64,000 bases of DNA from Gammaproteobacteria bacterium (GTDB lineage: Bacteria > Pseudomonadota > Gammaproteobacteria > HTCC5015). Made by a program: the position numbers and the translations under genes. The stretch covers positions 5,772 through 69,771 of the forward strand of contig JANQRI010000004.1 in NCBI GenBank assembly GCA_028284675.1, read 5' to 3'. This document shows positions 57,437 to 64,000 of this stretch, in pieces (the first letter of the stretch is position 1; the number at the start of each line of letters is the position of its first letter). The notes under the pieces were generated by a model. The model searched no databases, was not told where the DNA came from, and was given only the letters and a program-made list of their open reading frames with translations.

Positions 57437-57918
57437 ACCCGGAAGCCCATCAGGACATTAGCCGGCTGTTTGATGAAATCAAACCGGCATCAGTACTGAT
57501 AATCGGCCCCAAAACAGCCGAAACTTTAAATTTTGGCGCGCAACCCGGCAGTGATATCAGCCGCTTAAGCCACGACGAACTGAGCCGGCTTGAGGAGCAA
57601 CAAAGATATGATGCCGGCATTATTTTCGATACCCTGGAACATCTGGATAAGGCCCGGGGCGGCACACTGATATCGCGCTTACGCGATGTATATTGCCGAC
57701 GCCTGCTGATTGCTGTCAACACTAAAACCCCGGAGAAACAAGATACCGTAAGCTGGCATGACACCGATTTCATTGCTTATGGGCTGACGCGGCTGAAGAC
57801 CTATCAGGACGGCCACTGCCTTTATGAATACAATATTCTGAATTACAAAAATACTCCCGACTGGCTGAATGCAAAAAACTGGGCAAACCCGGAATTATGG
57901 GGTAAATACCGTTGGTAA
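57433..57918 (+). CDS. DUF6231-like protein, 161 aa
   Basis: A small alpha/beta protein with a Rossmann-like beginning (SVLIIGPKTAETLNFG), DAGIIFDTLEHLDKARGGTLISR and RRLLIAVNTK. The layout looks like a methyltransferase fold without a clear SAM loop. The wording fits DUF6231 as I remember it. ATGA overlap with the DUF1244 gene shows one operon. Confidence 0.7.
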   Translation: MNPEAHQDISRLFDEIKPASVLIIGPKTAETLNFGAQPGSDISRLSHDELSRLEEQQRYDAGIIFDTLEHLDKARGGTLISRLRDVYCRRLLIAVNTKTPEKQDTVSWHDTDFIAYGLTRLKTYQDGHCLYEYNILNYKNTPDWLNAKNWANPELWGKYRW

Positions 57919-57925
57919 GCCGAAA

Positions 57926-58801
57926 ATGACCAGCCTGCGTGAAAAAATGGCCGAGCACGGTTTTGAATCGAATGAAAATTACGATTATGCAGTTTCATGC
58001 TTGCAGACCGCACCCGGGCCTGCAATTCGCTGCCTGAATATTGAAGGCGAAGCCGCGCGACGCAATACTGCATTTGCAAGCGCACTGGCCTATGCACTGG
58101 AACCCAAACACGTCCTTTATCATGACTTTACCCAACAGGAAGATATACCGGCAAAACCGGTCACAGTGCATGAAGATGATATCGACAAACCGGAAGAACC
58201 TCCGGTCGGCCTGTTTGACCGCATCATGAGTGATGCATGCGCTTTCAGCGAAGCAGAAAAAACCGTGCTGATCATTGACCAGTTACAGGCAGCCGATTTC
58301 AAAGAACATATTCGGGTTTATCAGTTTTTAATCAAACATGAATGGCGTTATCGTGACGCAGTATTTTATGCAAATCGGCAAAACCTGCTGATATTCATTA
58401 TCTCTGAAGAACCGCTTTATCATTCATTGCAAAAACACAGTTTTAAAATCTGGGTCAGCGCGACATCGAACCTCAACTTGCCTTTTAAGCCGACAGACCT
58501 GGGGCTTAATCAGGATGCGCAAACCTTATTGGCCTTATTACACGACGCATTCAAACATCTCGGCATATTTCCAACCCATTCGGAATACAAAAAGATCATT
58601 CATGACATCCGATACAATGTCCGCACAGCGGACCATTTAAAAACATCCATCTATGGCTGGATGGAAGGGGCTGACCGCGATATGCTGCATTCAGAACAGA
58701 TGCATAACATTTTTCAACTAATCATGCCGGCGATAGAGGCATATATCGGTGTAGAAGAAAGTGTCGAACTCAGCTCCGAAAACCTTCCGGATAACAAATA
58801 A
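57926..58801 (+). CDS. P-loop-like ATPase relative lacking Walker A, 291 aa
   Basis: ATG 57926 (MTSLREKMAEHGFE) is eight bases after the previous stop; a longer frame from 57869 would overlap that gene. The body looks like an AAA-type fold with a Walker-B-like KTVLIIDQLQAADF near 112 and a helical C-terminal lid, but where Walker A would stand it reads IEGEAARRNTAFAS. So it may bind but not hydrolyse nucleotide, or have lost the site. No family name is recognised. It lies between DUF6231-like and bolA genes in one operon. Confidence 0.65.
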   Translation: MTSLREKMAEHGFESNENYDYAVSCLQTAPGPAIRCLNIEGEAARRNTAFASALAYALEPKHVLYHDFTQQEDIPAKPVTVHEDDIDKPEEPPVGLFDRIMSDACAFSEAEKTVLIIDQLQAADFKEHIRVYQFLIKHEWRYRDAVFYANRQNLLIFIISEEPLYHSLQKHSFKIWVSATSNLNLPFKPTDLGLNQDAQTLLALLHDAFKHLGIFPTHSEYKKIIHDIRYNVRTADHLKTSIYGWMEGADRDMLHSEQMHNIFQLIMPAIEAYIGVEESVELSSENLPDNK

Positions 58802-58818
58802 ACGATGACAGGCAAAAT

Positions 58819-59067
58819 ATGGAACCCATCAGCAACGAAAAAATAAAAGAAGTGCTTACCGAAGGTATCCCCGATGCCCAGATAACGATTGAGGGTGACG
58901 GCTATAAATACCAGGCGACTTTAATCAGCGAAACCTTTAAGGACCTGTCGACTGTCAAACGTCACAAAATGGTCTATGCACTGCTTAAAGAAGCAATAAC
59001 CGGCGGCGCACTACATGCGTTGACGATAAAAGCCTATACACCCGAAGAGTGGTCAGCACAATCATAG
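58819..59067 (+). CDS. ibaG: BolA family protein (IbaG-like)
   Basis: An 82-residue BolA-family protein: IKEVLTEGIPDAQITIEGDG, then the usual KRHKMVYALLKEAITGG and HALTIKAYTPEEW ending. IbaG/BolA proteins work with monothiol glutaredoxins in iron-sulfur handling. The short length and absence of the BolA C-terminal tail favour IbaG. It is 17 bp after the preceding gene. Confidence 0.88.
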   Translation: MEPISNEKIKEVLTEGIPDAQITIEGDGYKYQATLISETFKDLSTVKRHKMVYALLKEAITGGALHALTIKAYTPEEWSAQS

Positions 59068-59076
59068 TATCTATGT

Positions 59077-59937
59077 ATGTTCAAACAGTTTCCACAAAAC
59101 AAACAGCTGGTGCCATTTGACAGCAGTTTTCGCATCAGCGAAGCACCGGCCCTAAGCAATCATCCGGATGACGATGAATGCAAACAGCAGCTTACCGCGG
59201 TTACCGAAGAAATCAGCAGGCTGCAACGTATTTTCCACGCAGACAAACATTATGCACTGCTGCTGATATTTCAGGCGCTGGATGCAGGCGGCAAAGACAG
59301 CACCATTCGCAAAGTATTCTTGGACATTGATCCGGCAGGTTTCAGGGTTGTTTCATTCAAAGCACCGACCACACGGGAACGCGGGCATGATTTCCTTTGG
59401 CGCACCAGCCAACACCTGCCGAAGCGTGGCAAAATCGCTATTTTTAATCGCAGCTATTATGAGGAAGTGTTAACGGTTAAAGTACATCCTGAGTTTTTAT
59501 CCGGACAAAACCTTCCCGAAACAACCGATACAAAAAATCTCTGGCAACACCGTTATGAATCGATTCGTGCACATGAACTTCATTTGGCCAGAAACGGCAC
59601 GGTCATTTTAAAATTCTGGCTGAATGTTTCTGAACAGGAACAATGCAAGCGCCTGCTGGCACGCCTGGACAAACCGCATAAAAACTGGAAATTCGATATA
59701 AACGACATCACCGAGCGTCAATTTAGGCCCGAGCACCAACGCACATACGAAACCTGTTTAAACGAAACTTCCAGACCCTGGGCCCCCTGGTATGCGATAC
59801 CCGCTGATAATAAGCCTTATATGCGGTTAGCCGTTGCAGGCATTATCCGGGATACGCTTGCCAAGCTGCCGCTACGGTATCCCAATATTGATTCTGCCGT
59901 TCTGAACAAGTTACGTGCTGAATTGAAAGATCACTGA
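59077..59937 (+). CDS. ppk2: Polyphosphate kinase 2 family protein
   Basis: A 286-residue PPK2 enzyme with Walker A FQALDAGGKDSTIRKVF, the lid region FKAPTTRERGHDFLWRT, IAIFNRSYYEEVL (Walker B-type) and KNWKFDINDITER. It transfers phosphate between polyphosphate and nucleotides. The sequence is of the short single-domain type; AMP or ADP preference cannot be decided by eye. It starts nine bases after the bolA gene stop. Confidence 0.92.
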   Translation: MFKQFPQNKQLVPFDSSFRISEAPALSNHPDDDECKQQLTAVTEEISRLQRIFHADKHYALLLIFQALDAGGKDSTIRKVFLDIDPAGFRVVSFKAPTTRERGHDFLWRTSQHLPKRGKIAIFNRSYYEEVLTVKVHPEFLSGQNLPETTDTKNLWQHRYESIRAHELHLARNGTVILKFWLNVSEQEQCKRLLARLDKPHKNWKFDINDITERQFRPEHQRTYETCLNETSRPWAPWYAIPADNKPYMRLAVAGIIRDTLAKLPLRYPNIDSAVLNKLRAELKDH

Positions 59938-60013
59938 TTCGTTTAAAACCAAAAAACAAAAAGAGCCCGAGCTTTGTCACTTGAATAAAGATGGCAAGGT
60001 ACTTAATCAGTAC

Positions 60014-60571
60014 TTATTTTTCTGTCAACGCATCAAATTTTTCAACATAGGGCTGCATGACATTGATATCCTGCTCACTGGCCATCATCACTCCCTGCAG
60101 AAGGCCCTTGGACATGTTCAGAATACTCAATGCATATTCCTTTTGTTCCGGGCTCATATCCGGATTATTGCGGATTTCCTGAATCTGCCGTTCGATCTGA
60201 GGTTGCTGTTCGGCGTGCGTACTTTTCATTTTTGCAGCTGCATATACCTGCATGACCCTGATAAATTTTGCATTCCAGTCAACCCAGCTTTGGAAGCCAT
60301 GCTTTTTCACGATACGTTCGGCCTTGTTATGCGCATTGTTTGATTTCAAATACGCTGCGAGGCCGGCAGAATCACTATCCGGAGAATACCCCTGAAATTC
60401 ATTGATTAATTCCTGATAGCTCGTGTATACACCCTGCACCAAATCGGCGGTCAGCGGCGTTTGCGGCTGAGACATACCCGGAAACCCCTGCGCAGCAACG
60501 AGGCCTGACCCCAGTAAAAGCATAGCGGGTAAAATAAGCTGCCTGACAGAAGTAAGAATAATCGATTTCAT
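60014..60571 (-). CDS. Secreted helical protein of unknown function, 185 aa
   Basis: A signal peptide (SVRQLILPAMLLLGSGLVAA) is followed by a helical, Gln- and Lys-rich body (WNAKFIRVMQVYAAAKMKS, AEQQPQIERQIQEI). GGGGGAG precedes ATG 60571. No family recognised. Likely periplasmic. Confidence 0.75.
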   Translation of the reverse strand: MKSIILTSVRQLILPAMLLLGSGLVAAQGFPGMSQPQTPLTADLVQGVYTSYQELINEFQGYSPDSDSAGLAAYLKSNNAHNKAERIVKKHGFQSWVDWNAKFIRVMQVYAAAKMKSTHAEQQPQIERQIQEIRNNPDMSPEQKEYALSILNMSKGLLQGVMMASEQDINVMQPYVEKFDALTEK

Positions 60572-60661
60572 CGCTCCCCCGAATATTTTAAATTATGCCC
60601 AAATTTATAACGGATATATTTATAACAAATCACCACCGCCATTGTAAGCCCGGCAATGTCA

Positions 60662-61162
60662 TTATGCCAAAAAGGTAAACAAACCAATCGCAGTGCTGAC
60701 CAGAATCAGGGTCAATGATATATAAAGGTTTAAACGATCTCTTAGCTGATACACAGACTGATACCCCTGATACAAAGCCATATAAACCGAGTTTCCCAGT
60801 TCATAAAGTGCTGAATAACCACCGGTTTCTGCAGTGCGGCTGTCAATCGTCACTGCCTGCCCGGCAATGTCACTTAAAGCCTGATCAAGGCGCTGCAGAC
60901 GCTCGGCATTATCATCGAGCTCTTCAATAAACTCATCAAGCAGGCCACGGCTGAAAACCAGTTTCATACTCGGCCTGATCTCCCGGACCGATGAGTTGGT
61001 TTTTGCGATATCCTGTAATACCGCTGAATAGTTTTCCTGTAATTGTTCCGCTTTCATAATGGTAAATACGCCCTTTAGCCCCAAACCGATCACCACTTTT
61101 TGCGATAATCCTAAGAGTTGGGTATATGCTAGCGCCCGCGCCGCTAAAAAAATATCACCCAT
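60662..61162 (-). CDS. Uncharacterised helical protein with C-terminal membrane anchor, 166 aa
   Basis: ATG 61162 (MGDIFLAARALAYTQ) is preferred to 61270, which would overlap the upstream gene in a Gly/Ala run. The middle looks like a coiled coil (LLDEFIEELDDNAERLQRLDQAL) and the end is a single helix (LYISLTLILVSTAIGLFTFLA). No family recognised. It starts 34 bases after the stop of the glycine-rich protein gene and is probably translated with it. Confidence 0.65.
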   Translation of the reverse strand: MGDIFLAARALAYTQLLGLSQKVVIGLGLKGVFTIMKAEQLQENYSAVLQDIAKTNSSVREIRPSMKLVFSRGLLDEFIEELDDNAERLQRLDQALSDIAGQAVTIDSRTAETGGYSALYELGNSVYMALYQGYQSVYQLRDRLNLYISLTLILVSTAIGLFTFLA

Positions 61163-61196
61163 TTGGATGAGGGGTTCCACGCGTTGCTGCGGGCGA

Positions 61197-61910
61197 TCAA
61201 CTGCAACCGCCACCACAACCACTACCGCATCCACCGCTTCCGCCGCTTCCGCCGCCGCCCCGGCCACCACCCAGCCACAGGAAAAACTTAATCAGATAAT
61301 AAACCGCTATAACCCCGATAATCACTTTCACCCAAAACATCAGGCCTTTTTCACCACTTCCAACGGAGCAGGCTGCGATAGTCAACGGTACCAGCAATAA
61401 CCCGGCTCTTCCGGCTGTAGCAAGCCGCATTTTCGGCAACAGCCAGTAGTTCACCAGATTGATGCGTTTAAAATATTGCGCCTGCCTGAATCGTTGTTCC
61501 GGTGGTTGCCAGATATCCTCCGGCGGCATGTGGCCGAAGTATTCACGGTAAACAGAAAGCGTTTGCCGGTACAGTTTTTTAAACCTGAGTAACTCCTGCC
61601 GGCCACCTGCAGTCGGGTGATGATGCAGCTCAAAACCAAGACATTGCGCACACAGTTCCTTCCAATAAGAATGGGTATATGTCAGATGCAGATGCCAGAC
61701 CTGATCGACCGGATCAGACGGCGTCAGCTCGGAGCGGGTTTTTGCGACCAGATAGACATAACGGCGGTATTCCTGTATCACCCGTTCTGCATACTTCAGA
61801 GTCCAGTTATTCTCCCGTGCCAGCCTGTTAACAAAAGACAATTCAGCTGTGGAGGAACCAATTTCGAAAGACTGAATCGTATTCCATAACTCATCATTCA
61901 TCGCATCCAT
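61197..61910 (-). CDS. Glycine-rich domain protein with Cys/Gly tail, 237 aa
   Basis: The N-terminal part has ARENNWTLKYAERVIQEYRRYV and the DPVDQVWHLHLTYTHSYW motif of the glycine-rich/DUF1399-like family. Two helices follow (LLLVPLTIAACS; VKVIIGVIAVYYLIKFFLWL) and the tail is GGGRGGGGSGGSGGCGSGCGGGCS. GAGGTG precedes ATG 61910. The tail with regularly spaced cysteines resembles TIGR04222-type membrane proteins. Function unknown. Confidence 0.75.
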   Translation of the reverse strand: MDAMNDELWNTIQSFEIGSSTAELSFVNRLARENNWTLKYAERVIQEYRRYVYLVAKTRSELTPSDPVDQVWHLHLTYTHSYWKELCAQCLGFELHHHPTAGGRQELLRFKKLYRQTLSVYREYFGHMPPEDIWQPPEQRFRQAQYFKRINLVNYWLLPKMRLATAGRAGLLLVPLTIAACSVGSGEKGLMFWVKVIIGVIAVYYLIKFFLWLGGGRGGGGSGGSGGCGSGCGGGCS

Positions 61911-62016
61911 TACGCACCTCTTAATCCATCTTTATCCTGCACAGCATAGCGCAATCTGCACGCTAACGCTCAAAAAACACAGATAAAGGAAAGAAACAGA
62001 TTGAGAAGTGTTCGGT

Positions 62017-62934
62017 TTAGATTTTTATACGCACACAGTTTTTACCGCTGCGTTTGGCCTCATAGAGTTGCGCATCAGCCCGCGCGATCATCGTATCAAT
62101 CGAGTCGCTTTCAGGCACCAGCACCGTGGCGCCAAGGCTGATCGTAATACTAATATCCGCCTTACCGGCGACAATCGAAATTTTCTCTGTATGCGCACGC
62201 AGTTTTTCCGCAACCGCCTCACACTTATCCTTACCACTCTCAGGCACCAAAACCAAAAACTCCTCGCCGCCCCAACGGGTGATAATATCGGTTTTACGTA
62301 AAATAGCGGTCGCTTCGCTGGAGAACTTTTTCAAAACCGCATCACCACACACATGCCCAAAGCTGTCATTTATGGATTTAAAATGATCAATATCGATCAT
62401 AATAATCGCGAGTTCGCGTTTATGACGCCGGCTTCGCTCCAGTTCCAGCTCAGCACGTTCCAGAAAAGCCCTGCGGTTCAGCAGACCGGTCAAAGAGTCG
62501 GTAATCGCCAGCTTATTCAGGCGGTCATACACCTGGTCACTGTATGTGATCCATTGATATATACCGGCAATAACCAGCGCAAAACCCAACAACTGCAATA
62601 AATCGACTGCCGGCACTATAAATGGTGCCGATACGGCCCCCTGCCACTCTGTAAATATTTCAGCGGATAACGCAAGAAAAAGCGAGCCAAAACCGGAGGT
62701 CAGCAAAAAATACACACCCGGAGATTGCCGAATTTTCTGCAATACAAATATCGTGATCAACAATAATACTGCTACGCCCAAACGGCTGACCAAATGCAGG
62801 TAATCAAAACCAGCCGGTATTGTAAGCGTCAGCAACATGGATACGACGTAGCATGCAGCCACGAGGCATAACAGGACCGGAAGTTTATATTTCAGAACAA
62901 GCTTTTTCCAACCGTCTGATAAAATTGTTTTCAT
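62017..62934 (-). CDS. Membrane diguanylate cyclase (GGDEF)
   Basis: About six N-terminal helices over 135 residues are followed by a GGDEF domain: DSLTGLLNRRAFLERAE, IDIDHFKSINDSFGH and RWGGEEFLVLVPE. GGEEF is an active form. No RxxD inhibitory site is clear. It makes cyclic di-GMP at the inner membrane. It ends about 100 bp from the Gly-rich protein gene start on the same strand. Confidence 0.92.
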   Translation of the reverse strand: MKTILSDGWKKLVLKYKLPVLLCLVAACYVVSMLLTLTIPAGFDYLHLVSRLGVAVLLLITIFVLQKIRQSPGVYFLLTSGFGSLFLALSAEIFTEWQGAVSAPFIVPAVDLLQLLGFALVIAGIYQWITYSDQVYDRLNKLAITDSLTGLLNRRAFLERAELELERSRRHKRELAIIMIDIDHFKSINDSFGHVCGDAVLKKFSSEATAILRKTDIITRWGGEEFLVLVPESGKDKCEAVAEKLRAHTEKISIVAGKADISITISLGATVLVPESDSIDTMIARADAQLYEAKRSGKNCVRIKI

Positions 62935-63052
62935 TATTTTGTAAGCACCGGAAACTTACCCGGCGAATAAGCCTCATGTTTTTTAACTGATGTAAACCCT
63001 ACAATATCAGTCTCAAAAAATCATTGTAATAAACACTACAGGCTTTATAAAA

Positions 63053-64000
63053 CTAAGGCGCGACCTGCGGAACAGGGACGGGGGCACTTGAACCAGCCGG
63101 TATGGTCGGCGCCATCACCGGGTTCGGTATCATTAAGGTAGCCTGCTGAATAGACTGATTAATTTGGCTTTGCTGCGCTGCATTGAGCTGCGGGATATTT
63201 AGCCAGCCGCGTTGAGGCTTATAATGTGTGCCGATACTGCTTTCTGGCCTATATACATTCAACGGCACTGCCTGCAGACTCAGCTGATTACCGGATTCAA
63301 CCACTACATGCAACTGCAGCTGATTTTGTTGATTCGATTTATATAAGTACTTCGGTATCGTGTTGCTCTGGGTGTATTCATCCAAACCGGCCTTGCCTTT
63401 CAATGAAATCATCGGCACATTGGCGTTCATTTTTTCACCAATCGGCGCACCCGTTTTTGTTGCATTAATAATGTTATTGCCTGCCTTGTTGATTTGCTCT
63501 GGAATCATCCGCGCGGCCGGATAGCGTGGAGGTATTGTGATGCGTTCAGTGCTTTGGGTTGGCTTTGCAGATTGCGCTGCCTGTAACGCCGCCGTCGCCT
63601 GTTGGATTTGTTGCGTCAGCTGTTGCAGCTCGGCAGCCTGACCTCGGTAGATCTGTGCCTGCTTTTGATAAGCGCTGATTTCCACATCACTGCGCTTGGC
63701 CTGATCCGACCACTGCTGTAAACGCTGCTGAATCTCCGGTCCGAATTTTATATAGTCCGCCAAGCGCATCGGCGGTTTGCCGTCTTGATGTGTAACGTTT
63801 CGATGCAAGCTTGTGTAAGCTTTATACTGTTGCGCGAGATCAATCTCGGTGAAATCCAGCTGCCGAAATTCTTCCAGCGTCAGTGTTGCCTGAACCTCTG
63901 CAGGTAATCGCGCATACGCATTACGTACTGTTTGTTCCAGACGGTCTTGTTCGGGGGTAGGTTCTGCAGGTGTTGTGCTTTTGGGATTAAAGGTAGCCGG
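63053..64000 (-). CDS. Uncharacterised protein, 5' end outside window, at least 315 aa
   Basis: The frame is open from the stop at 63053 to the window edge, so a TTG at 63808 is not the true start. The visible part reads EQDRLEQTVRNAYARLP, EIQQRLQQWSDQAKR, a coiled-coil Gln/Ala-rich stretch (ELQQLTQQIQQATAALQAA), a beta-type region (LQLHVVVESGNQLSLQ) and a Pro-rich end (PVMAPTIPAGSSAPVPVPQ). No family recognised. Probably exported or surface-linked. Confidence 0.65.
   Translation of the reverse strand, partial: PATFNPKSTTPAEPTPEQDRLEQTVRNAYARLPAEVQATLTLEEFRQLDFTEIDLAQQYKAYTSLHRNVTHQDGKPPMRLADYIKFGPEIQQRLQQWSDQAKRSDVEISAYQKQAQIYRGQAAELQQLTQQIQQATAALQAAQSAKPTQSTERITIPPRYPAARMIPEQINKAGNNIINATKTGAPIGEKMNANVPMISLKGKAGLDEYTQSNTIPKYLYKSNQQNQLQLHVVVESGNQLSLQAVPLNVYRPESSIGTHYKPQRGWLNIPQLNAAQQSQINQSIQQATLMIPNPVMAPTIPAGSSAPVPVPQVAP

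Noticed and set aside
1..64000. tRNA, rRNA genes and CRISPR arrays
   Set aside because: No clover-leaf candidates, rRNA-like sequence or regularly spaced direct repeats were seen on reading, although a dedicated scan was not possible.

Overview
The window looks like a chromosomal segment of a gammaproteobacterium of moderate to low GC. The evidence is the Gram-negative envelope genes (Kdo transferase waaA, Kdo kinase, heptose genes, an LpxL-type acyltransferase, a TolC-family protein), the three-gene pntA1-pntA2-pntB transhydrogenase, thiC under a TPP riboswitch, and the DUF1244/BolA neighbourhood. The genus cannot be told from what is here.

Layout. (1) 1-27.4 kb, all on the minus strand: a secondary-metabolite gene cluster. 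Its core is a 4,898-residue NRPS/trans-AT PKS read as Cy-Cy-A(Ser)-PCP-PCP-Ox-Ox-KS0-ACP-KS-DH(degenerate)-KR-ACP-ACP-sulfotransferase. Directly upstream is an AT-acyl ligase-ACP loading protein. A discrete alpha/beta hydrolase with Cys in the nucleophile elbow, a class V PLP enzyme and a GMC oxidoreductase with a Tat-type small subunit are further upstream. A DUF6208-like protein, an RND/MMPL-type exporter and a small membrane protein lie downstream. (2) 27.4-28.2 kb: a gene-free AT-rich stretch with a perfect 15-bp palindrome, probably the cluster edge. (3) 28.2-42.9 kb: housekeeping genes (pntBA, hisC, a ferredoxin reductase with two ferredoxins, ppnN, thiC with riboswitch, pcm, rhodanese, tolC-like, lpxL-like, waaA). 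(4) 43-45.7 kb: an orphan gene, then a small thioesterase gene bracketed by two MITE-like elements with the same terminal inverted repeat. (5) 45.7-50.1 kb: LPS inner-core genes (ugd, gmhB-like, gmhA-like, kdkA, glycosyltransferase family 9). (6) 50.2-53.1 kb: a decayed RHS locus with a broken RHS gene and small toxin/immunity-like genes. (7) 53.2-64 kb: ordinary genes (YchJ, AcuI/YhdH, slipin and NfeD, DUF1244, BolA, PPK2, a GGDEF protein) and several unknowns.

How the cluster may work (inference): an acyl group on the loading ACP is joined to serine. The tandem Cy domains form an oxazoline and the Ox region oxidises it to an oxazole. The non-elongating KS passes the chain on, and the second KS adds one malonyl unit supplied in trans by the AT. 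KR makes a beta-hydroxyl which the inactive-looking DH leaves in place, and the terminal sulfotransferase sulfates it. No thioesterase is fused on; the separate hydrolase could release the chain with decarboxylation and sulfate loss, as in CurM and cyanobacterial olefin synthase, leaving a terminal alkene (a vinyl-oxazole). This olefin-synthase-like ending on a trans-AT oxazole line is the most interesting feature of the window.
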